Shown one piece after another: positions 35,527 through 42,580 of a stretch of 64,000 nucleotides of DNA. The notes below the pieces were generated by a model. The model was not told where the DNA came from, ran no database searches, and saw nothing but the letters and a program-made list of their open reading frames with translations. The stretch is from Deinococcus radiophilus (GTDB lineage Bacteria > Deinococcota > Deinococci > Deinococcales > Deinococcaceae), in assembly GCF_020889625.1 (NCBI RefSeq), contig NZ_CP086380.1, positions 1,445,001 to 1,509,000 on the forward strand, given 5' to 3'. Each line of letters begins with the position of its first letter. The first letter of the stretch is position 1. Position numbers and translations under genes: made by a program.

Positions 35527-36493
35527 GATGACAGGGATCCGCCGCGTCGCCTTTTTCGGGTCGCCCGCCTTCGCGCTGCCGGTGCTAGATGCACTGCACG
35601 CCGCCTTTGAAGTGGTCCTGGTCGTCAGTCAACCAGATAAGCCGGTGGGACGTGGCCTGAAACTGACGCCGCCCCCGGTGGCCGCCCGTGCCACCGAGTT
35701 GGGCCTGCCATTGGCGCAACCGACCAAGCTGCGCGGCAACGCCGAGTTTCAAGCTCAGCTGCGGGCCAGCGGCGCCGAGGTAGCCGTGACCTGCGCCTAT
35801 GGCAAGCTGCTGCCCCAGAGCCTGCTGGACGTGCTGCCCTACGGCTTTCTCAACACCCACACCAGTCTGCTGCCCGCTTACCGCGGCGCCGCCCCCATCC
35901 AGTGGGCGCTGATTGAGGGCGAAACCGTCACGGGCACGACCATCATGCAGACCGACGTGGGTATGGACACCGGAGACATCCTCTTGCAACGCGAGCTGGA
36001 AATACAGCCGGAATGGAGCGCACTGGAACTGAGTGCCAGCCTCTCACAGCAAGCCGCTGAATTGGCGGTGCAGGCCGTACGTGAGAGGCCCCTGCTAACG
36101 CCCAGGTCGCAAAACCACGCACAGGCCACCCATGCCCCCCTACTCACCAAGGAAGACGGCTTTGTCCGCTGGGACGATCCGGCGCAGCGTATCGTGGACC
36201 GTTACCGGGGGGTCGCAGCTTGGCCGCAGACCACAGCTTTCGTGGGCGGGCAGCGGGTCAAGCTGGACGGACTGACGGTGCATCCAGATACCACTCCAAA
36301 CGGGACGGTGCCTGGTCAGATTTTGGGTGTTGACGGCGATAGCCTCCAGGTTGCCACCGGAGACGGCATCCTGCGAATCGCCACGGTACAGCCTGCCAGT
36401 AAGAAGCCGCAGCCCGCCGCACAGTGGGCGCAGGGACTGTCAGAGGGCGCCAGCTTTGACTGGGAACCCAGCCCTGGCCGGGCGCGTACCTGA
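35513..36493 (+). CDS. fmt: Methionyl-tRNA formyltransferase
   Basis: Fmt formylates initiator Met-tRNA with 10-formyl-THF. The 326-residue protein has the N-terminal formyltransferase fold with FFGSPAFALPVLDAL, the motif NTHTSLLPAYRGAAPIQWAL containing the catalytic Asn-His-Ser, and a C-terminal OB-like domain beginning near residue 215 (DPAQRIVDRYRG). The start may be 35513 (14-base overlap with def) or the ATG 35528; both are in frame and no strong site decides. Translation is coupled with def. Confidence 0.93.
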   Translation: MSASEMTGIRRVAFFGSPAFALPVLDALHAAFEVVLVVSQPDKPVGRGLKLTPPPVAARATELGLPLAQPTKLRGNAEFQAQLRASGAEVAVTCAYGKLLPQSLLDVLPYGFLNTHTSLLPAYRGAAPIQWALIEGETVTGTTIMQTDVGMDTGDILLQRELEIQPEWSALELSASLSQQAAELAVQAVRERPLLTPRSQNHAQATHAPLLTKEDGFVRWDDPAQRIVDRYRGVAAWPQTTAFVGGQRVKLDGLTVHPDTTPNGTVPGQILGVDGDSLQVATGDGILRIATVQPASKKPQPAAQWAQGLSEGASFDWEPSPGRART

Positions 36494-36497
36494 GGGC

Positions 36498-37121
36498 ATG
36501 ACGATCCAGAATGTGGCCTTTCCCGTGCAGATGGAGTTCCGCCTGAGCATCCGCACCGAGATTCGCGTAACGGATGCACAGGGCCACTTGCTGGCCGTTG
36601 TCAAGGAAAAGATGTTTTCGGTTCGCGATGAGGTCCGCATCTACGCCGACGATGCCAAGCGTAATCAGAGCTACTCCATCAAGGCCAAGCGCCTGCTGGC
36701 CGGTGCGCTGGATTGGAAAGCCCAGCGCCTGATCGTGGCCGAGGGAGGCCGCCCAGTAGGCACACTGGCTGCCCAGGGGATACGGACCATGTGGGGCGCG
36801 GCCTATGAGGTGCTGGATGGGCACGGCCAGCGTCAGTTCACCATCAGTGACGATCAGCCCTGGATGAGCGCGGTGGAGGGTGTGATCGGTGGCGTGCCGC
36901 TCCTCGGCGACGTGGCCGCCGCTGCCTTCGATTATTTCGTGAATCCCACCTTTACGGTGCGCGACGAGCAGGGAAACCCAGCGGCGCGAGTTCATAAGCA
37001 GAGGCCCTTTTTCTCGCGGCGCTTCATGGTAGAAGAGCTAAGCCCGATCAGCGACGCAGAGGCCGAGTTGTTGCTCACCAGCTTGATTCAACTGGTCCTG
37101 CGGGAACGTGAGCGAGGCTGA
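36498..37121 (+). CDS. LURP-one/DUF567-like protein
   Basis: The 207-residue protein resembles the LURP-one-related (tubby-like) family. It has FPVQMEFRLSIRTEIRVTDA, LLAVVKEKMFSVRDEVRIYAD, FTISDDQPWMSAVEGVIGG and DYFVNPTFTVRDEQGNPAAR, the alternating strands of a 12-stranded barrel around a hydrophobic helix. The family's function in bacteria is unknown; phospholipid scramblase-like folds are related. It starts 4 bases after the fmt stop, so it is likely in the same transcript, and a strong terminator follows. Confidence 0.82.
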   Translation: MTIQNVAFPVQMEFRLSIRTEIRVTDAQGHLLAVVKEKMFSVRDEVRIYADDAKRNQSYSIKAKRLLAGALDWKAQRLIVAEGGRPVGTLAAQGIRTMWGAAYEVLDGHGQRQFTISDDQPWMSAVEGVIGGVPLLGDVAAAAFDYFVNPTFTVRDEQGNPAARVHKQRPFFSRRFMVEELSPISDAEAELLLTSLIQLVLRERERG

Positions 37122-37134
37122 GAGAGTCGTCAGA

Positions 37135-37188
37135 CTTAGACAAGCAACCGCCCAGGAGCCAGGAGTTCTGGGCGGTTGCTTGTCTAAG
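37135..37188. terminator. Strong terminator after the LURP-one gene
   Basis: Twenty-one-base perfect arms starting CTTAGACAAGCAACCGCCC (37135-37155 and 37168-37188) flank a 12-base loop. It separates the def-fmt transcript from the convergent CHAT-motif gene. Confidence 0.85.
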
Positions 37189-37201
37189 TGTATAAGTCGT
37201 C

Positions 37202-37561
37202 TCAGATTGGGTCGATAGGAGGCAGTGGGTTAACGTCACCAGGCAGCTCGCACACGACGGTATCACCCAGGTCTCCCGTCAGATCACGTGGGGCACGCCC
37301 ATTGCCGTTCCCGTTGCCCTTGTCGGCCTTATGCTCGTGCCGCAGGTGGGCGTCGGCCGCATGTTCAGAGACATGCAAAATGACGTAGGGGTTGTTGTCC
37401 ACAGCGCTGGTGGCGTGGCAAACAAACGCCTTGTGGGGCTGGTCCTGATTGCCAGGATTTCCCGGATAATCACGGTTCTGACCGTGCCCTGGAGCCGCCA
37501 GAGCTGCACCCGCCATCAACATACCGACCATCATCAAATTTCTGATGGCTGCATTCTGCAC
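37202..37561 (-). CDS. Small secreted protein with CHAT-type motif
   Basis: The 119-residue protein starts with a signal peptide (MMVGMLMAGAALAAPGHG, cleavage after ALA). The mature part has an Asn/Gly/Gln-rich stretch and then HKAFVCHATSAVDNNPYVIL and VSEHAADAHLRHEH. This C-H-A-T...N-P-Y-V...A-x-A-H-L pattern recurs in small secreted or surface proteins, for example actinobacterial ones, but no function is known. It ends ELPGDVNPLPPIDPI. Two cysteines may form a disulfide. Confidence 0.72.
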   Translation of the reverse strand: MQNAAIRNLMMVGMLMAGAALAAPGHGQNRDYPGNPGNQDQPHKAFVCHATSAVDNNPYVILHVSEHAADAHLRHEHKADKGNGNGNGRAPRDLTGDLGDTVVCELPGDVNPLPPIDPI

Positions 37562-37633
37562 CCAGAGCTATCGTGCCGTAGTCGCCTATGAACAACAGAT
37601 GAGAATCACTGGGCTAACACCACTCTGACAGCC

Positions 37634-38374
37634 CTATTTTTGGAATGAGGGCACTTTGTTCCCGTACACCGCGTAGGCGTCACAACGCTCCCGCAGGACG
37701 CATTTTTCGCATGTGGGATGGGACCACTGACAGACCTGCTGACCATGCGACAGCAGATTGACATGGAACTGGTACAGCAGCGGTGGGGCGGGTGGCAATA
37801 GTGCCAACAGCGCCCGGTGGGCCGCCTGTTCGCCCATTTTGGGAATGCTCCCCACCCGCGTGTTGATGCGGTGAACGTGGGTATCTACCGGAAACACTGG
37901 GCGGGCATAATTGAAGAGCAACACGAGTGAGGCCGTTTTCACCCCTACTCCTGGGAGGTCGGTGAGCCACGTTAGAGCCTCTTTCACCGGAAGCTCGGCC
38001 AGAAAATCCAAGTCGTAGCCGCCGCGCTTCTCGCAGATGGCACGCAAGGTGGCTTGTATTCGGGAGGCCTTCTGCTCCGGGTAATTGCTGCGGCGAATGG
38101 CATGAGCCACCGCTTCGGTGGGTGCCTGACTGATCGCGTCCCAGTCGCCCAGAGTACGCAGTTCCTGATAAGCCGCGTCCTCATCACGCCAGTTGGTGCG
38201 CTGCGACAAGATAGTACTGATCAGCTCATGCATCGGCTCACGGCGGGGAACCAGCGGGCGCTCGCCATATTCCGCCGTCAAACGTTCATGCATCCACAGC
38301 AGCAATTCCGCTCGCTCCGGAGCGCTGGCTTCAGCGTTCAGAGGGCGGGCGGAAGGAAAAAGCGAGTCAGTCAC
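37634..38374 (-). CDS. nth: Endonuclease III
   Basis: Nth is a DNA glycosylase/AP lyase for oxidised pyrimidines. The 246-residue protein has the helix-hairpin-helix LPGVGVKTASLVL (about 133-145, catalytic Lys), VDTHVHRINTRVG (catalytic Asp), and the C-terminal [4Fe-4S] cluster CQWSHPTCEKCVLRERC, with C-x6-C-x2-C-x5-C spacing. Typical Nth is about 210 residues; this one has a longer N-terminus. The start is GTG at 38374, overlapping the stop of the small gene upstream by 4 bases (GTGA), so they are coupled. It fits the DNA-repair emphasis of Deinococcus. Confidence 0.93.
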   Translation of the reverse strand: MTDSLFPSARPLNAEASAPERAELLLWMHERLTAEYGERPLVPRREPMHELISTILSQRTNWRDEDAAYQELRTLGDWDAISQAPTEAVAHAIRRSNYPEQKASRIQATLRAICEKRGGYDLDFLAELPVKEALTWLTDLPGVGVKTASLVLLFNYARPVFPVDTHVHRINTRVGSIPKMGEQAAHRALLALLPPAPPLLYQFHVNLLSHGQQVCQWSHPTCEKCVLRERCDAYAVYGNKVPSFQK

Positions 38375-38556
38375 TCCTGATCGTCACCGGGAGTCGCCGT
38401 ATCTTCTACCGCGTCGCGGCTGCCCTCAGCGGGCGCTTGGCTGGTCACTTGCGGCACATCCTGCTCGCTGCGGTCCTCCTGACGCTCACCCTCGGCAGCG
38501 TCCTGGCTGGAGGAGTTGAAGCCGCTACTGTTCTTCAGGTCTTCAGTGTTGGTCAT
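38371..38556 (-). CDS. Small acidic protein upstream of nth
   Basis: The 61-residue protein is very hydrophilic and rich in Asp, Glu, Ser and Gln (SSSQDAAEGERQEDRSEQDV), with no aromatic core, so it is probably disordered. Its stop overlaps the nth GTG start by 4 bases, which supports real translation and coupling. TAAAGC lies 5 bases before the ATG. Its function is unknown. Confidence 0.55.
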   Translation of the reverse strand: MTNTEDLKNSSGFNSSSQDAAEGERQEDRSEQDVPQVTSQAPAEGSRDAVEDTATPGDDQE

Positions 38557-38670
38557 GGCTTTAGCGTGGCATAGCGGCGGTCTCCCAAAAACAGCAATCT
38601 GTTCAAGGCCACTTTAGTGTTGGGAGTAGAGGTAAGGGCAACTCGGCAAATCGGCCAGGGCAGAGGGCCA

Positions 38671-38699
38671 AAAAAATCCCCACCGAGAAGCGGGGATCG
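38671..38699 (-). terminator. Terminator after ddrC
   Basis: On the minus strand ATCCCCGCTTCTCGGTGGGGAT folds with arms around a short loop and is followed by seven T bases (the A run at 38670-38676 on plus). It begins about 25 bases after the ddrC stop. Confidence 0.8.
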
Positions 38700-38724
38700 G
38701 TGATGCAGACAGAGCATCACTCCT

Positions 38725-39420
38725 TCAGCCACTGCGGGGCAATGCGCCCGACTCCCAGAGCTTTTGCTCACGGATCAGGGTCTGCTCGTGGACGGCCAAA
38801 ATGGCGGCGTTGCCCTCAGCATTCTGCTCTTCCAGAGCGCGGGCCGTGGCGGTATCCAGATAAGCCATCCGCAGCAGTTCGGCGCTACTCAGGCCGTCGC
38901 GGGTGTTCTTGACTCCACGTTCGCGGCGCAGGGCAGTGCTGTTCATGCCCAGCACCGAGCGGTTGCTCAGACTGCCCAGCTGGCGGTACACCGCACCATG
39001 TCCACCCCGGCGGGCCACCGTGCTCATCAGTTCACGGCGGGCCTCGGTGCTTTCTAGGCGGGCGGCCAACCAGCGACGGGCGTCAGGATCGGGATTGCGC
39101 TCGGCAATCTGGGCGGCCAGCTTGACATCCCCCGTCAGGGCGCTGGCCAGCAGGTCTTGTGAGCGCTTGCGCCAGCGGCGAGCTGCTGGGGTATCAAGTT
39201 TGAAGGCCAGGGCCACGAACTCCGGCACGCTGAGGGTCGGTTCCGGGCCTGCCCCGAAGTCACGGGCCGGACTGGTCAGACCGTGGCGCTCACGGAACCA
39301 GTCCCAGTCCACCTTATCTGCGCCCAGCTGCGCCAAAGCCCCACTGGCCTGCAGCAGGCCGTCGTGGCTGGCGGTCAGCTTGGTGCTGCCAAATTCCAGA
39401 GTCAGAGGAGCGGTTTTCAT
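38725..39420 (-). CDS. ddrC: DNA damage response protein DdrC
   Basis: DdrC is a Deinococcus-specific, damage-induced nucleoid protein that binds and compacts DNA. The gene gives 231 residues, the size known for DdrC. It begins MKTAPLTLEFGSTKLTASHDG, followed by an N-terminal domain (about 1-125) that fits a winged helix-turn-helix, and a helical C-terminal half (ELMSTVARRGGHGAVYRQLG, then ALEEQNAEGNAAILAVHEQTL). The identification rests on this, plus an RDRM operator 20 bases before the start and a leaderless-type -10 (TAAACT) 6 bases upstream, as in the RDR regulon controlled by DdrO/IrrE. I have not compared sequences by search. Confidence 0.85.
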   Translation of the reverse strand: MKTAPLTLEFGSTKLTASHDGLLQASGALAQLGADKVDWDWFRERHGLTSPARDFGAGPEPTLSVPEFVALAFKLDTPAARRWRKRSQDLLASALTGDVKLAAQIAERNPDPDARRWLAARLESTEARRELMSTVARRGGHGAVYRQLGSLSNRSVLGMNSTALRRERGVKNTRDGLSSAELLRMAYLDTATARALEEQNAEGNAAILAVHEQTLIREQKLWESGALPRSG

Positions 39421-39439
39421 ACAGATAGTTTAGCACAGA

Positions 39440-39456
39440 TTATGTAAATGACATAA
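39440..39456 (-). promoter_or_regulatory. Radiation/desiccation response motif (RDRM)
   Basis: Minus strand TTATGTCATTTACATAA differs at one base from the RDRM consensus TTATGTCATTGACATAA, a 17-bp palindrome bound by the repressor DdrO. It covers the -35 region of the ddrC promoter; the -10 TAAACT is at 39432-39427. After damage IrrE/PprI cleaves DdrO and the gene is induced. Confidence 0.92.
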
Positions 39457-39538
39457 TAAAGGAGCAACGGTGCTGAGCGCCCTGGCAGCGTCCTTTGGGA
39501 GCCAAAACACTAGGAAATGGCACAAGCAGTAAGCTTGC

Positions 39539-40600
39539 CTACTCCTTCTGACCCAGCACCTGCATCATTTCAGCCGTTACATGTGCCATCTCTTCCGGTG
39601 TCCCCAGAGACAGACGGTTCCAGCCCTCATAAGCTGCAAAATCACGCCCCACGATCACATGCCGCTCACGCATCCGCTGGCGGTAACTGCGGTTGCCCCC
39701 CAGATGAGCTGGCAACTCATGAAAGACGAAGTTGGCCTGCGGGTCGGCGTAGCGCAGTCCCAGACGGTCCAGGGTGTCCAACACCCGGCGGCGGGCCAGC
39801 AGGGTCTGATCCAGGCTACGACGCTGGAAGTCCGTATCGCCCAGTGAGGCGCGGGCGGCCAGCAATCCCAGCAGGTTGACTGGCATTTCCGGTAAGAAAG
39901 TGGCGAACAGGGCGGCATTTTCCTGGCTGGACAGGCTGTAGCCTACCCGCAGCCCCGCCAAACCGTGCAACTTGGAGAAGGTGCGCGCCACAGCCACATT
40001 CGGCAGGCCGTCACGCACCCAGGCATCCACAGGCTGGAAGCGCGAGTCCGTCACGTATTCCACATAGGCTTCGTCTATCAGGAACAAAGTCTGGGGTGCG
40101 GCTTCTACCCAGGCGCGCAGTTCCGCACTGTCCACCACCGTACCCGTCGGATTGTTGGGGTTGCAGAGGTACACCACACTCTGGCCGTCAAAATCCTCGC
40201 AGGCGGCCTGCAATGCAATCAGGTCGGCTTCCAGATTGCCGCGGAGCGGTATGGCCTGCACCGGCAACCTCCGCGCTGCCGCCGCTGAGGCCCCAGCATC
40301 GAACGTGGGCACCGGCATCACCACCTGAGTCGGCTGGCCTGCATCCTGCGCGCGGCGGGCCACTGCCCCGACAATGATATGGATGATCTGCGACGACCCG
40401 CTGCCCAGCGTGACCTGTTGCGGTCCCACACCATGATGCTCGGCCAGGGCCACCGTCAGTTCGGCGTGCGGACGGTCCGGGTAGCGGTGAACCTCTGCCA
40501 ATGCCGACAGCAGCGCCTCATGGGCCAGTGGCGAGATGCCCTGGTTGTTCTCGTTGAAGTTCAGTTTTAGTGGCTGCTCGGAGGTAGGAGGCCGGAACAT
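39539..40600 (-). CDS. HisC-like aminotransferase (second copy)
   Basis: The 353-residue PLP enzyme has KLNFNENNQGISPLA, GSGSSQIIHIIVGAV, PNNPTGTVVD, LIDEAYVEYV and the PLP lysine in TFSKLHGLAGLRVGY. This is the histidinol-phosphate/aromatic aminotransferase family, but the N-terminal motif (NENNQGISP) differs from hisC at 22855 (DQNESPYDFP), so its substrate may differ. The ATG at 40600 is 6 bases after TACACT on the minus strand (leaderless type). A longer frame to 40639 is less likely. Confidence 0.88.
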   Translation of the reverse strand: MFRPPTSEQPLKLNFNENNQGISPLAHEALLSALAEVHRYPDRPHAELTVALAEHHGVGPQQVTLGSGSSQIIHIIVGAVARRAQDAGQPTQVVMPVPTFDAGASAAAARRLPVQAIPLRGNLEADLIALQAACEDFDGQSVVYLCNPNNPTGTVVDSAELRAWVEAAPQTLFLIDEAYVEYVTDSRFQPVDAWVRDGLPNVAVARTFSKLHGLAGLRVGYSLSSQENAALFATFLPEMPVNLLGLLAARASLGDTDFQRRSLDQTLLARRRVLDTLDRLGLRYADPQANFVFHELPAHLGGNRSYRQRMRERHVIVGRDFAAYEGWNRLSLGTPEEMAHVTAEMMQVLGQKE

Positions 40601-40686
40601 ACCCGCAGTGTAATTCCTGGCCGCAGCAGACAGACGCATGACATGCCTTTCACCACACGGCCCAGCGGGTCACCTACCCTAAAGGC

Positions 40687-41223
40687 ATGAACAAAACCCT
40701 CTTGGCCGCTGGCCTGACCTTCCCCCTGCTGCTGGCCGGCTGTCAGACCGCTCCCAAAGCCCCTGCCGACCACGACGTGACCGGCACCATTACGGGTGAA
40801 TGGCGCGAAGGAGCCAAGCTGCGTCTGAACCTGGTCGGTGTCGGTTTCCCTACCACCGTGACCAGCACCTCTAACCTCAAACAGAACGTGTCTGCGGGAG
40901 AAGAGGGCTGGACCTTCGGCGTGGACCTGCCTGCTTACCCTAACCTGGCTGGCGTCTATCAAATTGCTGCTTTTGACGATACAAGCGGGGACGCCACCTA
41001 TGATCCTGGCGAGCAGTTTGCGCGCAACACACTGTATCTGGTGTTCAGCCCTGCCACCACCGAAGTTGGCCCGTGGACCTGGGAGCCCGTGACCATCCCC
41101 AAGATGAACGTGGAGCGTGGCTGGAACCTCTATGACAGCAGCGAAGACCTTGGGGCAGCCAAGCCTCGCTCTGTCACCAAAGTGACCTCCTACAACCTGC
41201 ACCGGGGTAAGACGGAGCAGTAA
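40687..41223 (+). CDS. Lipoprotein, paralogue of the gene at 24340
   Basis: The 178-residue protein has a lipoprotein signal MNKTLLAAGLTFPLLLAGC (lipobox LAGC). The mature part has TGTITGEWREGAKLRLNL, AAFDDTSGDATYDPGEQ and ERGWNLYDSS, laid out as in the 24340 lipoprotein but longer at the C-terminus. Function unknown, probably envelope-linked. A TACCCT box is 10 bases upstream of the ATG. A stable hairpin follows (41238-41280). Confidence 0.8.
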   Translation: MNKTLLAAGLTFPLLLAGCQTAPKAPADHDVTGTITGEWREGAKLRLNLVGVGFPTTVTSTSNLKQNVSAGEEGWTFGVDLPAYPNLAGVYQIAAFDDTSGDATYDPGEQFARNTLYLVFSPATTEVGPWTWEPVTIPKMNVERGWNLYDSSEDLGAAKPRSVTKVTSYNLHRGKTEQ

Positions 41224-41237
41224 GAGGTCATCAGGGT

Positions 41238-41280
41238 GCAGTCTCCGCAGCCGCCCTCTGAAGCGGGGGGCAGAGACTGC
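41238..41280. terminator. Terminator hairpin
   Basis: Arms GCAGTCTC (41238-41245) and GAGACTGC (41273-41280) plus inner GC pairs close a hairpin between the convergent lipoprotein and Crp/Fnr genes. T runs are poor. Confidence 0.5.
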
Positions 41281-41378
41281 TTGCGTTCATGTCTACCCGC
41301 TCTCCTGCGGAGCTGGGCCAGTCTGCTCGCGGAACATCATAGCAGCGCGTTCATCTCTACGATATTCCGGGGCAGCCT

Positions 41379-42089
41379 CTACTTACTGGGGCCGTCTACG
41401 TAAGCTTCCAGCGCTTCCAAATTCAGCACAAAAGGACTGCGCTGGCGGATGATCGCCCCTTCACGCTTCAGCTTCTGCAACGAGTGGCTGACGGTTTCAC
41501 GGGTCGCGCCGACCATGCGGGCCAGGTCTTCCTGATTCAGCTTAAGGTTCAACTCGGTGCCCCCTTCATGTGGACGACCGAACTCGCGCCCCAAGCGGGC
41601 CAGTAGGCTGGCCACCCGCTCGGAAGCAGAATAGGCGTTGACGGTGGCGCTCCAGTGCTGAGCGTCAAACAGCCGCGTCGCCAATACTCCGATCAGTTTG
41701 AGCGCCAGATCAGGCCTCGCCTGCAACAGCGCCTGCAACTCGGCCTGGGGCACTGCGATCAGCCGGGTAGATTCAACAGCTTCGGCCTGGGTCGGGCGGC
41801 GCTCCTGTGGACGCATCAGCAGTTCGCCGAAGCTGCCGTGTGGCCCAATGACACTCAGGATCGCTTCCTTGCCATTGGGGAACAGCTTGCTGATTTTCAC
41901 CATGCCGCTGCGCACCAGATAGAGCGCGTCGGCAGGGTCGTCCATTCGGTAAATCACTTCACCGGCACGGTAAGCCCGCATCAGCGTGGTGGACGCCACA
42001 CGCTCCAGCTCATCCAGTTCGACATCGCAGAAAAGTTCTGTCTTCTTGAGGTGCCAGACCAGGCTGGGGTAATCCTTATCGTTCAACAT
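41379..42089 (-). CDS. Crp/Fnr-family transcriptional regulator
   Basis: The 236-residue protein has a cNMP-binding domain (about 15-135, VIYRMDDPADALYLVRSGMV, then the phosphate-binding cassette region GPHGSFGELLMRPQERRPT) and a Crp-type winged helix (about 155-235, ELNLKLNQEDLARMVGATRE, TVSHSLQKLKREGA). The FGELL stretch is like cAMP-binding relatives, but whether it binds a nucleotide is unknown. The second ATG (42089) starts MLNDKDYPSLVW and is preferred to 42104. It stands alone, divergent from the acyl-CoA dehydrogenase gene. Confidence 0.88.
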   Translation of the reverse strand: MLNDKDYPSLVWHLKKTELFCDVELDELERVASTTLMRAYRAGEVIYRMDDPADALYLVRSGMVKISKLFPNGKEAILSVIGPHGSFGELLMRPQERRPTQAEAVESTRLIAVPQAELQALLQARPDLALKLIGVLATRLFDAQHWSATVNAYSASERVASLLARLGREFGRPHEGGTELNLKLNQEDLARMVGATRETVSHSLQKLKREGAIIRQRSPFVLNLEALEAYVDGPSK

Positions 42090-42367
42090 GCTTCGCTGCT
42101 CCAAGATCTTGATTTCTCCAGTTCAGGTCCATACTTCCGAACTTCCAGTATCGGCCTACAGGGCGGCTTCCTCTCAGCCGCCTGAACCGCCGCCCCTGAG
42201 TCATTCCCACCAGGCAAAAGAATGAAGCAAGTCACTCTTTGTTCAAAACACAATCGGTGTGATTGTAAATCGGCATTGATACATTCAGGGCAACCAAATG
42301 CACGGTTTTAAGACAGCCGAGGAGGGGGAAAATTCGGGACATGACCTTCAGCTTAGGTGTCATGGTG

Positions 42368-42381
42368 TCACAGCGCTGTGA
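42368..42381. promoter_or_regulatory. Palindrome TCACAGCGCTGTGA, possible operator
   Basis: A perfect 14-bp palindrome lies about 57 bases upstream of the -35 element of the acyl-CoA dehydrogenase promoter. The outer TGTGA/TCACA halves resemble part of a Crp-type site but with only 4 central bases between them instead of 6. Confidence 0.45.
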
Positions 42382-42437
42382 AATCTTTCGTCCCCTAGCG
42401 CTTTCTGGTGGCCGCTGAAGGAGGATAGGCCAAGTGA

Positions 42438-42466
42438 TTGACCGGGTCTAGGCAAAATATTAGACT
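42438..42466 (+). promoter_or_regulatory. Promoter of the acyl-CoA dehydrogenase gene
   Basis: TTGACC (42438-42443) and TAGACT (42461-42466) are 17 bases apart, close to sigma-70 consensus. The start codon is about 115 bases further, so unlike many genes here this one has a long leader and a real ribosome binding site. Confidence 0.65.
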
Positions 42467-42580
42467 GGGTTCAAGTTTTTGCGCCTGTGGTGTCGGGCCG
42501 GCTTTCGGCCCTGCACTTTCCAATGCCGGCCCGCACTTGCTTTTGGATTTCGCCAGTCATCCCCCACCAAGGAGACCCCT

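Larger units (their letters stand above)
42090..42580. other. Divergent control region between the Crp/Fnr and acyl-CoA dehydrogenase genes
   Basis: These 491 bases hold no convincing gene. They contain a perfect 14-bp palindrome TCACAGCGCTGTGA at 42368-42381, a promoter at 42438-42466, and GC-rich hairpin-forming sequence (42488-42530) in the 5' leader. AT-rich DNA at 42215-42310 could hold the Crp/Fnr gene promoter. Confidence 0.6.

Noticed and set aside
36327..36497. N-terminal extension of the LURP-one-like protein into fmt
   Set aside because: It lies wholly inside fmt in another frame and the ATG at 36498 begins a complete domain.
39470..39532. A 20-codon plus-strand ORF (GTG start, GGAG upstream) just after the RDRM
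   Set aside because: Too short and not recognisable; the RDRM is explained by ddrC. Conservation would be needed to accept it.
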